Below are positions 14,512 through 23,848 of a stretch of DNA of 64,000 nucleotides, piece by piece. The translations under genes and the position numbers were made by a program. Source of the stretch: Pseudomonas sp. LBUM920 (GTDB lineage Bacteria > Pseudomonadota > Gammaproteobacteria > Pseudomonadales > Pseudomonadaceae). The DNA lies in NCBI RefSeq assembly GCF_003852315.1, contig NZ_CP027762.1, positions 1,345,501 to 1,409,500 of the forward strand. The letters run 5' to 3'. Within the stretch, counting starts at the first letter, position 1. Every line of letters begins with the position of its first letter. The notes below the pieces were generated by a model. That model had not been told where the DNA came from, searched no databases, and was given only the letters and a program-made list of their open reading frames with translations.

Positions 14512-17500
14512 ATGACTGACCTCACTCTCGCTGGCAGCAAAGGCGGTGGCTCCAAGCCCCGTCCCTCCGTGGAGGCGCCAGACAGCCTGCAAAGTACGGC
14601 CTATGCCCGTATCCTCGATCTCGTCAGCGAAGGCGAGATTGTCGGTTTGAAAAACGATAAGCGCTCGGTATTCCTCGACGAGACGCCCCTGGCCAACGCC
14701 GATGGCAGCCTCAACTTCAGCGGCGTGACACTCGACACGCGCAACGGCAGCCAGGACCAGACGCACATCCCGGGCTTCCCGGCGGTTGAAAACGAAAGCC
14801 CCGTGTCCGTCGAGCTGCGCAGCGATCAGCCCTGGACCAAGTCTTACTCCAACCTGCAACTGTCTGCGGTGCGGGTACGTCTGGCGGTCACGCGACTGTC
14901 GCAGACCAACACCAGCAACGGCGACACCAACGGCTACACCGTGCAATACGCGATCGATCTGTCCACCGACGGCGGCGCCTTCGTGCAAGTGCTGGCGGCC
15001 GCGTTTAGCGGCAAAACCACCACCAAATACGAGCGCTCGCACCGTGTGGACCTGCCGCCGGCAAAAAGCGGCTGGACCCTGCGCGTGCGCCGGATCACGC
15101 CGAACTCCACCAGTGGTGCGATTGCCGATACCACCACCGTAGAATCCTCTACCGAAGTGATTGACGCCAAACTGCGCTACCCAGGTTCGGCGTTGATCGG
15201 CCTGCAATTCGATGCGGCGCAATTTCAATCAATCCCGTCGCGCTCCTTCGAAATGCGCGGCCGCATCATCAAGGTGCCGAGCAACTACGACCCGCAAACC
15301 CGCGTGTACAGCGGTGTGTGGGATGGCACCTTCAAATCCGCCTGGACCGACAACCCGGCCTGGATCTACTACGACCTGCTGCTGCACCAGCGCTATGGCC
15401 TCGGCCACTTGCTCAACGCCGGCCAAGTGGACAAGTGGGAGCTGTACCGCATCGGCCAGTACTGCGACCAGCCGGTGTCGGATGGCAAGGGCGGCACCGA
15501 ACCACGCTTCACCTGCAACCTGTACCTGTCGGTGCGTGCCGATGCGTTGAAAGTACTGCAAGACCTGGCGACCACTTTCCGTGGCATGTCCTATTGGGGC
15601 GCGGGTTCGGTGATGGCCGTGGCAGACATGCCGGAAGACCCGGTCTACACCTACTCCAACGCCAACGTGATCAGCGGCCAGTTCATCTACGGCGGCTCGG
15701 CGAAAAAGACCCGCTACACCGTCGCCCTGGTCAGTTGGAATGACCCGACCGATTTCTACCGCCAGAAGGTGCAATACGTCGACGACGCCGAAGGCATCGC
15801 CCGCTACGGCATCCAGCAAACCGAGATCAGCGCCACCGGTTGCACCTCCCAGGCGCAAGCCCAGCGCATCGGCAAATGGGCGTTGCTGACCAACCGCCTG
15901 GAAACCGAAAGCGTGACCTTCTCGGTCGGCCTCGACGGCACCTTGGCGCGTCCCGGTCAGATTATCCGCGTGGCCGACAACGACCGCGCCGGTCGCCGCA
16001 TTGGTGGGCGCCTGCGTGCCGCGACCCTCGACACCCTGACCCTGGATGCCGAAGTCAAAGCCGCTGCCGGCGACACCATCACCCTGGTGATGCCTAACGG
16101 CAAAGCAGTGTCGCGCGTGGTGAAATCCGCCAGCGCGGGGAACGCCGACGAGCAGCAGGTTGTGCTGCAGAGCAAACTCGACGAAGTGCCACCGGCGCAG
16201 TCGATCTGGGCCATCGACTCGGCCACCTTGGCCTTGCAACAGTTCCGCGTGCTGTCGATTTCCGAAGACTTCGCCGATAACGAAATCAAATACAGCCTCA
16301 GCGCGGTGAAGCACGTGCCGAGCAAATTCGCCGCGATCGACAACGGCGCAAAAATCGACAGCCCGCCGATCACCGTGATCCCGCCGAGTGTGCAAGCCGC
16401 GCCGACCGGCGTGACGGTCAGCAATGACCATTTTGTCGAGCAGGGCAGCGCGGTCAATGTCATGACCATCGACTGGCAGCGCCCGGCGAATGCAATTGCC
16501 TTCGAAGCTTACTGGCGCAAAAACGATGGCGAGTGGGTATACGCGGGACGCACCGGCGGCACGTCCATGGAGGTTTCCGGGATCTACGCCGGGCGCTACG
16601 TGGCCAAGGTGCGCGCGATCAATGCGCTGGATATTGGTTCGCTGTACAGCGAATCCATCGAAACCGTGCTCAACGGTAAAACCACCTTGCCTCCGACTGT
16701 GGCGGCGTTGACGACCGAGTCGTTGGTGTTCGCGATCAAGGTGAAATGGCAGATTCCGCAGGGTGTGAGTACCGCGGATTTGCAGCGTACCGAGATCTGG
16801 TATGGCAAGACGGCCGAGCTGGCGCTGGCGACCAAGTTGGGGGATTACGCGTATCCGCAAACTGACGTGACGCTGATGGGCTTGGGCGCGGGTACGTCGT
16901 TGTTTTTCTGGGCACGCCTGGTGGACCGTACCGGCAATATCGGGCCGTGGTTCCCGACCGGTGCCGGCGTCAACGGGCAGGCCAGTTCAGATGCGTCGCC
17001 GATTCTGGATTTGATTGCCGGGCAAATCAGCGAGACCGAACTGGGCAAACACCTGTTGGATCGCATCGAGTTGATCGATGGCACGGGGGCCGGTTCGGTC
17101 AACGCGCGCCTGGACTCAGCCCGCAAAGAGCTGGAAGCGCTGGTTGATCAAGTGACAGATGCGTTGCTGTATGACGCGACCAAAACCTATGCCAATGGCG
17201 AGTTTGTGCGTCAGGGCAGCCACCTTTACCAGGCAATCCAAGCCGTGCCGACTAGCAGCCCGCCACCCAATGCGGCCTATTGGCTGGACATCGGCTCCCT
17301 GGTGCAAACCACCAACGCCTTGGCACTGCAAATCCAGCAGAACAAAACCGCGATTGAAACGGTGGACGGCAAGGTTACCGCCCAAGCTTCGCAGCTCAAC
17401 AGCGTGCGAGCCAAAGTGGATGACCCGGTCAGCGGTTTGGCGGCGACGTCGACCGCGTTGAATGGCTTGAAAAGCCAGGTCACCACCTTGGACGGCAAAG

Positions 17501-18471
17501 TCACCAGCACCTCGGAAAAAACCGATGGGGTGTATGCCCAGGTCAATCCGAAGATGGCCGGTGACGAAAAAACCTCTTACGCCGGGGATGACGTTTCCCT
17601 CGCAGGCGCTTGGTCGGTGATGTCGGCGATTGCCGAGGGTGATCTTGCCCAGGCGATGAAGACTGATGCGTTGGAGGTGAGGGTCAATCAGAACCAGGCC
17701 AGCATTACCAATGTGGATACGGCCTCGGCTTCGCGGGATGAGGCGCTTGCCCAGCGGGTGACGCGGTTGGATGCGCGGGTCAATCAGAACCAGGCCAGCA
17801 TTACCAATGTGGATACGGCTTCGGCTTCTCGGGATGAGGCGCTTGCCCAGCGGGTGACGCTGTTGGATGCGCAGGTCAAGGACAACTCCGCTTCGATTGA
17901 AACGAAGTTGACCACGTTGGCCACCGCAGACAAAACGCTCGCGCAAAGCATCGACACGGTTCAGACCAAAGTGAATCAGCAGTCGGCGAGTATTCAAACC
18001 AACGCTACCGCGATTGCGGATACCAATGGGAAGTTGGCGGCGAATTGGTCGGTGCGAATGCAGGTGGTTGCGGGCGGTGCGTATAAATATGCAGGTATTG
18101 GCTTGGGCATTGAGACGAATGCCGGCGGAGTGGTTGAGAGCCAGTTTCTAATCTCGGCAGATAAGTTCGCTATTTATAATGAGCATGTAATAGGTGGGCG
18201 TGTTGTTCCTTTCGCTATCGAAAATGGTGCTACCTATATCGATTCTGCTTTTATTAAGAATGGAACAATTAGTAATGCTCAGATAGGTAATACTATCCAG
18301 TCCAATGCACTAGGCGCTAATGGAAAGCCAGTGTGGATTTTAGACAAGTCCGGGCTGTTTGAACTCAATAGTTATGGGCCAGGTGGCCGTCGAGAAGTCC
18401 GGCCGAACGTAGACAAGATTTACGATGCTTCCGGGAACCTAAGAATAAAAATTGGAGATCTGAACGCATGA
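14512..18471 (+). CDS. Central tip/receptor-binding protein J (lambda gpJ-like)
   Basis: A 1319-residue protein, in the size range of lambda J (1132). The N-terminal part (SLQSTAYARILDLVSEGEIV) and the hub region up to about residue 600 are typical. Residues about 620-740 hold fibronectin-type III-like domains (DWQRPANAIAFEAYWRKNDG). From about 840 there are long helical segments including two near-identical 32-residue repeats, then a DUF1983-like stretch (YAGIGLGIETNAGGVVESQF) and a C-terminus ending RIKIGDLNA. The last part is visibly richer in A/T than the rest, as if the receptor-binding end had been exchanged. Confidence 0.92.
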   Translation: MTDLTLAGSKGGGSKPRPSVEAPDSLQSTAYARILDLVSEGEIVGLKNDKRSVFLDETPLANADGSLNFSGVTLDTRNGSQDQTHIPGFPAVENESPVSVELRSDQPWTKSYSNLQLSAVRVRLAVTRLSQTNTSNGDTNGYTVQYAIDLSTDGGAFVQVLAAAFSGKTTTKYERSHRVDLPPAKSGWTLRVRRITPNSTSGAIADTTTVESSTEVIDAKLRYPGSALIGLQFDAAQFQSIPSRSFEMRGRIIKVPSNYDPQTRVYSGVWDGTFKSAWTDNPAWIYYDLLLHQRYGLGHLLNAGQVDKWELYRIGQYCDQPVSDGKGGTEPRFTCNLYLSVRADALKVLQDLATTFRGMSYWGAGSVMAVADMPEDPVYTYSNANVISGQFIYGGSAKKTRYTVALVSWNDPTDFYRQKVQYVDDAEGIARYGIQQTEISATGCTSQAQAQRIGKWALLTNRLETESVTFSVGLDGTLARPGQIIRVADNDRAGRRIGGRLRAATLDTLTLDAEVKAAAGDTITLVMPNGKAVSRVVKSASAGNADEQQVVLQSKLDEVPPAQSIWAIDSATLALQQFRVLSISEDFADNEIKYSLSAVKHVPSKFAAIDNGAKIDSPPITVIPPSVQAAPTGVTVSNDHFVEQGSAVNVMTIDWQRPANAIAFEAYWRKNDGEWVYAGRTGGTSMEVSGIYAGRYVAKVRAINALDIGSLYSESIETVLNGKTTLPPTVAALTTESLVFAIKVKWQIPQGVSTADLQRTEIWYGKTAELALATKLGDYAYPQTDVTLMGLGAGTSLFFWARLVDRTGNIGPWFPTGAGVNGQASSDASPILDLIAGQISETELGKHLLDRIELIDGTGAGSVNARLDSARKELEALVDQVTDALLYDATKTYANGEFVRQGSHLYQAIQAVPTSSPPPNAAYWLDIGSLVQTTNALALQIQQNKTAIETVDGKVTAQASQLNSVRAKVDDPVSGLAATSTALNGLKSQVTTLDGKVTSTSEKTDGVYAQVNPKMAGDEKTSYAGDDVSLAGAWSVMSAIAEGDLAQAMKTDALEVRVNQNQASITNVDTASASRDEALAQRVTRLDARVNQNQASITNVDTASASRDEALAQRVTLLDAQVKDNSASIETKLTTLATADKTLAQSIDTVQTKVNQQSASIQTNATAIADTNGKLAANWSVRMQVVAGGAYKYAGIGLGIETNAGGVVESQFLISADKFAIYNEHVIGGRVVPFAIENGATYIDSAFIKNGTISNAQIGNTIQSNALGANGKPVWILDKSGLFELNSYGPGGRREVRPNVDKIYDASGNLRIKIGDLNA
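17680..17871 (+). repeat. Two tandem 96-bp repeats in the J coiled-coil region
   Basis: Unit one spans 17680-17775 and unit two 17776-17871. Both encode RVNQNQASITNVDTASASRD followed by EALAQRVT and LDA. They differ at a few silent positions and at RLDA/LLDA, so the duplication is recent. The unit length is in frame and keeps the predicted coiled-coil phase, which would lengthen the J stalk. Confidence 0.9.
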
Positions 18472-18797
18472 CCCACGGGATTCGATTTTACGATGCTGGC
18501 GGATCTGAATATTTAAACCTTGATTCGGAAACGATGAGGGCTGTTACTCTCATACAGGGAAAGGGCCTACCCAGTGACGGGCCGACTGTGCCCCTCCCTA
18601 AGTTTGATCCACTTAAAGGAATCGTCATGGTAGAGGCGTATGGGATCGAGCAAACAATTATGCCCGGTTATTCCATCAGCGGGGTGTATCCCGATGCGGC
18701 CCTTAAATTCGAGGCACTGGATGCAGCTTGGGCAGCAGCCTTTGCCGGCCAATATGCTAATCAACAATATTCTATTATGGCGGTGCACTATAAATGA
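18468..18797 (+). CDS. Unknown tail-associated protein downstream of J
   Basis: A 109-residue protein overlapping the J stop by four bases (ATGA), so it is translationally coupled to J. It starts MTHGIRFYDAGGSEYLNLDS and contains KGIVMVEAYGIEQTIMPGYS. It is probably beta-rich and has no signal peptide or membrane segment. Coupling to J suggests a partner or cap for the exchanged J C-terminus. I do not recognise a family. The base composition is A/T-rich compared with the structural genes upstream. Confidence 0.65.
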   Translation: MTHGIRFYDAGGSEYLNLDSETMRAVTLIQGKGLPSDGPTVPLPKFDPLKGIVMVEAYGIEQTIMPGYSISGVYPDAALKFEALDAAWAAAFAGQYANQQYSIMAVHYK

Positions 18798-19477
18798 GCT
18801 ACGGAATATTGTGTGAGGGTCATAAAGGTCAAACGATAATCGACGATGAGCATTCATTGTTTCATGTCATGTCGTCAGGGTCTTACGCAGCCGCCGCACC
18901 CAATATCAAGGGCTGTTGGATCTATGTGACCTATACGTCATCGATAAATTCTCCTAGACCACCGCTTATCTTTATTTCTCCGGACGGTGCGGGTGTGTAT
19001 TATCCGGTTGTGCATTCGGGTGCGGCTGGAGCTTGGACGGGATTCTCAGTCTACTTCGCAGGTGATTATCCTACCGAAGGCCTCGCGTATTCTGGAAAGT
19101 ATTGTGCTTGTGTCGCTAACCCCCCTGCATCGGGTGGTTATGGAATGCAAGTTTTTGATAAAGCGGGTCAGGTGGTATTTGACAGCAATTATAAAGTGAT
19201 GAGGTTTGTAGGCGGCGAGCAAAGCTGGACCTCTAAGTATTATTTGGACATGAGTTTCTTCTTCCGTGTATGGGTGTACAGCCTTCCTTGGAAATTCGGG
19301 AGAGACTCCTATTTTTTGATGAATATGTACCAGCAAGGATTTCTTTCGGGTATGAGTTTGTCTTCAGTGTCTGTTGGTTTTCCAACAGCCTCTAGAGAAA
19401 CAATTGAATTGTCCATTGTTACAGGTAAACAGAGTGCGCCGAAGTTGAATTGGCCACTACTGATTGGCGTACCTTAA
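18794..19477 (+). CDS. Unknown tail-tip/receptor protein, coupled to J cassette
   Basis: A 227-residue protein overlapping the previous gene by four bases. It opens MSYGILCEGHKGQTIIDDEH and goes on to SLFHVMSSGSY, a start seen in small siphophage tail proteins of unclear role. It is rich in aromatic residues and glycine (YYLDMSFFFRVWVYSLPWKF) and probably a beta-sandwich. Its low G/C relative to the island suggests recent acquisition together with the 3' end of J. It could be a receptor-binding or decoration protein; function is not established from sequence. Confidence 0.65.
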   Translation: MSYGILCEGHKGQTIIDDEHSLFHVMSSGSYAAAAPNIKGCWIYVTYTSSINSPRPPLIFISPDGAGVYYPVVHSGAAGAWTGFSVYFAGDYPTEGLAYSGKYCACVANPPASGGYGMQVFDKAGQVVFDSNYKVMRFVGGEQSWTSKYYLDMSFFFRVWVYSLPWKFGRDSYFLMNMYQQGFLSGMSLSSVSVGFPTASRETIELSIVTGKQSAPKLNWPLLIGVP

Positions 19478-19583
19478 TAGTTAGGCCGATTGAAGGTTTG
19501 TGAATCGTCGAGTCCCAATAGCGCTGCATTATGGGGCGACAACGTATCCAGCATTTTTTGACATAATTGCGCTAGGACTAAAT

Positions 19584-20612
19584 ATGGCACGACAAGAAAT
19601 TGACTTGGGCACACGACCTGCCGGGGTGGGCGGTGATACTCCTCGCAGCGCCAACGTAAAAATCAACGCAATGACCCAGGAGTTGTACAGCCGCGTTGAT
19701 GCCCTGGGCACAGCCGCTTTGGGCACGCTCACTACCAGCACCGACGATCACACCCCGGGCCGAGTGGTTCGCGTCGGGGACTTTGGTGTAGGTGCCGTCA
19801 AATCAATTGTAGAAGCAGATTTGGATGGCCTTCGCGCCGTCGGCACCTATTACTCAATGTCGGGCATCAATGCACCCAACGCAACCAATGGCTGGGTCAC
19901 CGTCAACGAGGCGGGCTGGGGTTACACCCTGCAGGAGTACGTCGGTGTCGACAGTGCCAAATGGGTGCGAATCGAGGCCGCCGGCGTGTGGCAACCCTGG
20001 CAGAAAGTCCTCACCGACGGTCCAGGCCTTGCCTCTACGCAGCAACGGCTGGGGCTCAAGTCACGCGCCTTCCAGGCCGATGGAGAGCGCCTGCTCGGGC
20101 AAAACATCACCGAGGCGGGCAAAGCCAGTGGCGGGTTGGTTTCTTCCCTGACTGTCCATACCAGCATGCCCTACACCGAAAGCGAATCGCCGCTGATCCG
20201 CTGCTTGGGATGCATCAACGGCTACACGTCGCCGTTTACCCTCGACCTCTCCTGGTACTACTACCAGGGCTCGTTCAACTCGGGTGTTGCGCTGCTGAAT
20301 TCGGCTTCGCCGGGCATCAGCAGTGTGCAAGGCGTGCCGGGATTGAAGGTCAGTGTGTATCGGCGTCCGGAGACGGGCTTGATGTCCATTTACATCGGCT
20401 TTCCGGGTGCGGTTTATCTGCCCCGATTTGCCATGTACTCGATCCAGACCGGCGCCCTTGAGGTGCCCGCAGCCTATACCTCGAACTGGACCACCGTGGC
20501 CGACATCGCACCGCCAACCGCGGCCATGAACATGGGCGCGCTGACGGTCATCACCACCCTGAACACGGCCAACTGCGCCAGGCAGGCGGATGGCTTGATA
20601 AAGGCGATTTGA
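19584..20612 (+). CDS. Tail fibre A, first of three fibre cassettes
   Basis: A 342-residue protein starting MARQEIDLGTRPAGVGGDTP. Residues 1-50 are a module shared with the two fibres downstream (GGDTPR, then A-x-x-KIN-x-MT-x-E-x-Y). Residues about 70-155 resemble a pyocin knob domain (LDGLRAVGTYYSMSGINAPN, then YVGVDSAKWVRIEAAGVWQP). The distal half (TVHTSMPYTESESPLIRCLG) is unique. The chosen ATG gives a start homologous to the other fibres; a longer in-frame ORF upstream is not conserved. The weak ribosome binding site (CTAGGAC) is noted. Confidence 0.8.
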   Translation: MARQEIDLGTRPAGVGGDTPRSANVKINAMTQELYSRVDALGTAALGTLTTSTDDHTPGRVVRVGDFGVGAVKSIVEADLDGLRAVGTYYSMSGINAPNATNGWVTVNEAGWGYTLQEYVGVDSAKWVRIEAAGVWQPWQKVLTDGPGLASTQQRLGLKSRAFQADGERLLGQNITEAGKASGGLVSSLTVHTSMPYTESESPLIRCLGCINGYTSPFTLDLSWYYYQGSFNSGVALLNSASPGISSVQGVPGLKVSVYRRPETGLMSIYIGFPGAVYLPRFAMYSIQTGALEVPAAYTSNWTTVADIAPPTAAMNMGALTVITTLNTANCARQADGLIKAI

Positions 20613-20614
20613 AC

Positions 20615-20941
20615 ATGAGAGCAGTTATTGAACTACGCGGGGCTGAGGCTGCTTGCAGCGTAATGCCTTTTGCTCATGCGAAGGTTTCTTCCAAGCGCAA
20701 GGCCATCGGGGTCTACGAAGTACGCGGCACCTTGGGGCTGATTCCTTTGCCTCCCGCAGGCAATGGTTGGGGCTACACCCTGGGCATTGTCGAGACGGCG
20801 ACTTCGGCGGTGGTGACCTATTCACGCAAGGTCCTGACCGTGAAGTTGTACAAGGACGGGCAGTCCTGTGACCTGGTGGATGCCATGTCCTTGCATGCCG
20901 AATTGATGGAGCCTGAACCCGCTGCGCAGCCTGTGATTTAA
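20615..20941 (+). CDS. Small protein paired with fibre A
   Basis: A 108-residue protein beginning MRAVIELRGAEAACSVMPFA, starting two bases after the fibre A stop; a TTG start two codons earlier is also possible. The centre reads GTLGLIPLPPAGNGWGYTLG and the end is acidic/Pro-rich. It has no signal or membrane segment. Place and size suggest a fibre assembly factor or fibre-tip partner, by analogy with the small genes behind fibres B and C, but it is not clearly homologous to them. Confidence 0.6.
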   Translation: MRAVIELRGAEAACSVMPFAHAKVSSKRKAIGVYEVRGTLGLIPLPPAGNGWGYTLGIVETATSAVVTYSRKVLTVKLYKDGQSCDLVDAMSLHAELMEPEPAAQPVI

Positions 20942-21007
20942 CTGAACGGCGCTGTCCCGGCCCCATCGCTGATAACCCGGCCGCGATGTGCGGCATTGGA
21001 GACGCAA

Positions 21008-22111
21008 ATGTCACGACAAGAAATACTGTTAGGTGTGCTTCCTACTGGAGTGGGCGGCGACACACCCCGTACCGCCAACGTAAAAATCAATGCAATGACG
21101 GCTGAGCTGTATGCGCGCGACGCCGCATTGGGCACAGCGGCTAACCGCAACACGACGGTAGACGGCGACGTCAGGCCGGTTAATCAACAGGTACTGAAGT
21201 TTGGTGACTGGGGGCTGACGGGCCACCCGGTAGACATGGCCTCTACCGCCAGCTTCAACGACTGCACGCGAACTGGTAATTACATTTTTGGTAACAGCGG
21301 GCTGAATGGACCGGGCGCCAGCATCGAAGGCATGACTTACTGTTATGTCATCGTTGTAGGCTCTGCCGATGCGAGCTTCTGTGCCCAGGAAGCCGTAGCG
21401 CTCAATGGCGAAAAGCGTGCCACGCGCTTTCTTTGGGGCGGTGTTTGGAGCCCATGGCGGCAAGTTCTGCAAGCGGGTGACTTCGGGCTCGGTGGCAATG
21501 TGGTGCTGTATGCCAAGAACATTGATGACCGAACCCAGCGCGGCCGTTATTACGTCAATGGCGTAGCCCCTGGTACTCGGCCGCCGGGTTACACCTATGG
21601 GGTTCTCGAAACATTTGGATATTCCGGCGACTCGGTCCACCAAATCTGGACCGTCATCACCGGCAGCACGGCGGCGGTCAGCAAACCTACCTGGACCCGC
21701 TGTGTCTATGGCGACGGCAACTGGTCACCTTGGCGCATGGTGTATGACCAGTCCACCGCTGTGGGCGTTGTCGGGTTCGGCGCTACGGCGGAAGGGCGCA
21801 TGCCGGCAGGCGCTTTGATGGAATCCGGACAAGCCGCCGATAGCAACGGCAATGTCCATCAATGGCACAAGTTCGCCACGGGCTTGATGCTCTATACCGT
21901 CCAGTATTACGGCGGCACGACGGCGGGTGTACCCATCACTATCGCGATGTATTCGGCCTTTGTGGGATACGCCAGTTGCATGCCCAATCAGATTCCCAGT
22001 CATGCCTGGACAACGTTGAGAGGGTACGCGGCGGCCTCCAGTTGTGTGATTTATCCAGACCAAACACTGCCGCAGCCATTCATGGTGAGCATGATAGGGA
22101 TGTGGGGATAA
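21008..22111 (+). CDS. Tail fibre B, second fibre cassette
   Basis: A 367-residue protein starting MSRQEILLGVLPTGVGGDTP with TTGGAG seven bases upstream. The first 45 residues are close to fibre A. Two pyocin-knob-like domains follow in tandem (WGLTGHPVDMASTASFNDCT; then YAKNIDDRTQRGRYYVNGVA), each ending in a W-SPWR motif. The C-terminal 90 residues contain GLMLYTVQYYGGTTAGVPIT, a likely tip. It is followed by two small coupled genes. Confidence 0.82.
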   Translation: MSRQEILLGVLPTGVGGDTPRTANVKINAMTAELYARDAALGTAANRNTTVDGDVRPVNQQVLKFGDWGLTGHPVDMASTASFNDCTRTGNYIFGNSGLNGPGASIEGMTYCYVIVVGSADASFCAQEAVALNGEKRATRFLWGGVWSPWRQVLQAGDFGLGGNVVLYAKNIDDRTQRGRYYVNGVAPGTRPPGYTYGVLETFGYSGDSVHQIWTVITGSTAAVSKPTWTRCVYGDGNWSPWRMVYDQSTAVGVVGFGATAEGRMPAGALMESGQAADSNGNVHQWHKFATGLMLYTVQYYGGTTAGVPITIAMYSAFVGYASCMPNQIPSHAWTTLRGYAAASSCVIYPDQTLPQPFMVSMIGMWG

Positions 22112-22431
22112 TGAAAATTCATTTTATGCCGCAACAGCGTTTGGACAGTGTGAAGTACCAACGGGTCGGGCCGTACCAGATTGAAGTGAATGGGGAGCTG
22201 TTTGATTTCTCCCGCCTGCAGGAGGGCGATGAACTGATTGCACCTGTAGCGGTGAAAAGCACCTGGTTTGCGCACCGTGTCAGCGTCGAAGGCGAACACC
22301 TGTGCCTGTCGTTATTTGTGCCTGTTGCGTCGGGATTTAATTTCAGCGGTGTACAGCCTGTTAATGTGACCGTTGAACACAATAGCGTTATTGAGCTGCC
22401 TGAGTTCAAGGAGGTGGAGCATGGCAACTGA
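22111..22431 (+). CDS. Small protein paired with fibre B
   Basis: A 106-residue protein overlapping the fibre B stop by one base. It starts MKIHFMPQQRLDSVKYQRVG and shows a pattern QIEVNGELFDFSRLQEGDEL followed by a W-F segment and LCLSLFVPVASGFNF. The same pattern (short beta protein, ING/VNGE, FD/ID, FVPG, ELFLRFPV) is found in the small gene behind fibre C, so the two are probably homologues. It is likely a fibre-specific assembly factor or tip protein. Confidence 0.7.
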   Translation: MKIHFMPQQRLDSVKYQRVGPYQIEVNGELFDFSRLQEGDELIAPVAVKSTWFAHRVSVEGEHLCLSLFVPVASGFNFSGVQPVNVTVEHNSVIELPEFKEVEHGN

Positions 22432-22693
22432 GAATATCGATTGGTCACAGCTGACGACCGCACGCGACAGGGCGGACAGGCTGTTGAAACCACTCAAAGA
22501 GCTTGAAGCCAGTTGGCAAACTGCGGAGATGGCGTTTATTGCCGATCAACTGATCGCGCTTGAAGACCAGGACCCGAATGCCCAGCCAGGCACCGAGCGG
22601 CAATGGCGCGACTACCGCACTCAAGTGCGCAGATGGGGCGAAGGTGCTGACGGTTATCCTGCCGTCGAGTCTCGACCACGGCGTCCTGTCTGA
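22421..22693 (+). CDS. Probable phage tail assembly chaperone, fibre B cassette
   Basis: A 90-residue protein starting MATENIDWSQLTTARDRADR, with AAGGAGGTGGAGC as ribosome binding site, overlapping the preceding gene by eleven bases. The helical N-terminus and the end with QWRDYRTQVRRWGEGADGYP fit small tail/fibre assembly chaperones common after fibres in Pseudomonas. The acidic/aromatic composition supports a cytoplasmic helper role. Confidence 0.65.
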   Translation: MATENIDWSQLTTARDRADRLLKPLKELEASWQTAEMAFIADQLIALEDQDPNAQPGTERQWRDYRTQVRRWGEGADGYPAVESRPRRPV

Positions 22694-22712
22694 GCAATGT
22701 CGTTAATACGCG

Positions 22713-22737
22713 AACCCCGCCTTTGAGCGGGTTTTTT
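22713..22737 (+). terminator. Hairpin with T run before fibre C
   Basis: AACCCCGC and GCGGGTT pair over a short loop, followed by six T and then ATTGCCCTGACTATGGAGAG, leading to the fibre C ATG. The layout is nearly the same as at the other cassette junctions, so fibre C is probably a movable unit bounded by such hairpins. Confidence 0.6.
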
Positions 22738-22762
22738 ATTGCCCTGACTATGGAGAGTCCAA

Positions 22763-23848
22763 ATGGCACGCTTGGAAATCAACACGGGTATAGCACCCAC
22801 CGGCCTGGGCGGTGACACCCCGCGCAGTGCCAGCATCAAGATCAATACGATGACGCAGGAGATTTACCAGGGACTTGACGCCACAAACAAAGGTGGCTGG
22901 GGCAAGGCGGATGCCATTAGGCTGCCTGACGGCACCAACATGAACAACTTGCCGTACATTAACGGCATCTACACGCTAACCGGAACGAGTAACGTCAACA
23001 CTCCGGAAGCGGTGCAGAACGGCCACATCATTGTGCAGTGCGCCGATATCTTCGTTCGCCAAACCTTCCGGCAGATGGCGTCCAACGTAACCTGGGAGCG
23101 AGCCGGGCAGCAGGGCGCCTCTTGGTCTACATGGGCAAGGGGGGCGCAAGTCGGCTCCGATTTGGGGAACGGAATTGCCGGGCCAAACAGGTTCGACGGG
23201 AATGTTGACACCATGGCCGGGACTGCCCCTATGGGCCTTTCTGTATACCAGCTTACCGACAAAACAACCGGTGTTCTGCCTCCTGGGTTTGTAGGGGCGG
23301 ATGCATTTAATGCTTCTCTGCTTGAGGTGACGAAGTGGGATAGCAACTGGATGATGCAGAAACTTTTGGGCGGCACGGGCGGAACAGGCGGTTCCCTTGG
23401 AGGATACTTCATTAGAACTATTACTGCCGGCTCATTTACCAACTGGCAGTTAATAATGAATAACGGCAACGCCCAAAATAGGGTGGATGCACAGAATGGC
23501 AGGACTGGACTTCTGGATGATCAAGTTATTGGGAATTGGCGCGTTAGCCGTTTTGCAAATGGATTTATGAGCATGTCTTCATCGTCCGGCGCTCCTGTTG
23601 CTCCTGATAAAAATCTTGCTATTGGCGAATCGCAAAACATTGACTTCACACTTCCTATCGCATTCCCAGATTGGGGCAAGACGAGTGTTCGTGTTAGCTA
23701 TGTACCCCAAGCGAGCGTAGACCATTACGGAATCGTCGTGGCTAACATGCTGAGCCCCACGGTTGGCTATGCAACCATCAGGAACGGCAACACCACCGCG
23801 CAAACATTCTCATCTGGGCGAGTCACCGTAACCGGGTATTGGAAGTAA
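22763..23848 (+). CDS. Tail fibre C, third fibre cassette
   Basis: A 361-residue protein starting MARLEINTGIAPTGLGGDTP, sharing the N-terminal module of fibres A and B. A middle knob-like part (YINGIYTLTGTSNVNTPEAV; ASWSTWARGAQ) is followed by a second (GFVGADAFNASLLEVTKWDS). The C-terminal 100 residues (IGNWRVSRFANGFMSMSSSS; LPIAFPDWGKTSVRVSY; end GYWK) are a typical fibre tip. From about 23170 onward the sequence is more A/T-rich than the N-terminal part, fitting exchange of the distal half. Confidence 0.82.
   Translation: MARLEINTGIAPTGLGGDTPRSASIKINTMTQEIYQGLDATNKGGWGKADAIRLPDGTNMNNLPYINGIYTLTGTSNVNTPEAVQNGHIIVQCADIFVRQTFRQMASNVTWERAGQQGASWSTWARGAQVGSDLGNGIAGPNRFDGNVDTMAGTAPMGLSVYQLTDKTTGVLPPGFVGADAFNASLLEVTKWDSNWMMQKLLGGTGGTGGSLGGYFIRTITAGSFTNWQLIMNNGNAQNRVDAQNGRTGLLDDQVIGNWRVSRFANGFMSMSSSSGAPVAPDKNLAIGESQNIDFTLPIAFPDWGKTSVRVSYVPQASVDHYGIVVANMLSPTVGYATIRNGNTTAQTFSSGRVTVTGYWK

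Noticed and set aside
15229..16860. A 543-codon minus-strand frame inside J
   Set aside because: It is a shadow of the third-position G/C bias of J, with no ribosome binding site and no recognisable motifs.
19558..19586. TTGACA followed by A/T-rich sequence in front of fibre A, resembling a sigma-70 promoter
   Set aside because: A -10 element at correct spacing would overlap the start codon and put transcription start inside the gene, so it would not serve the chosen ATG.
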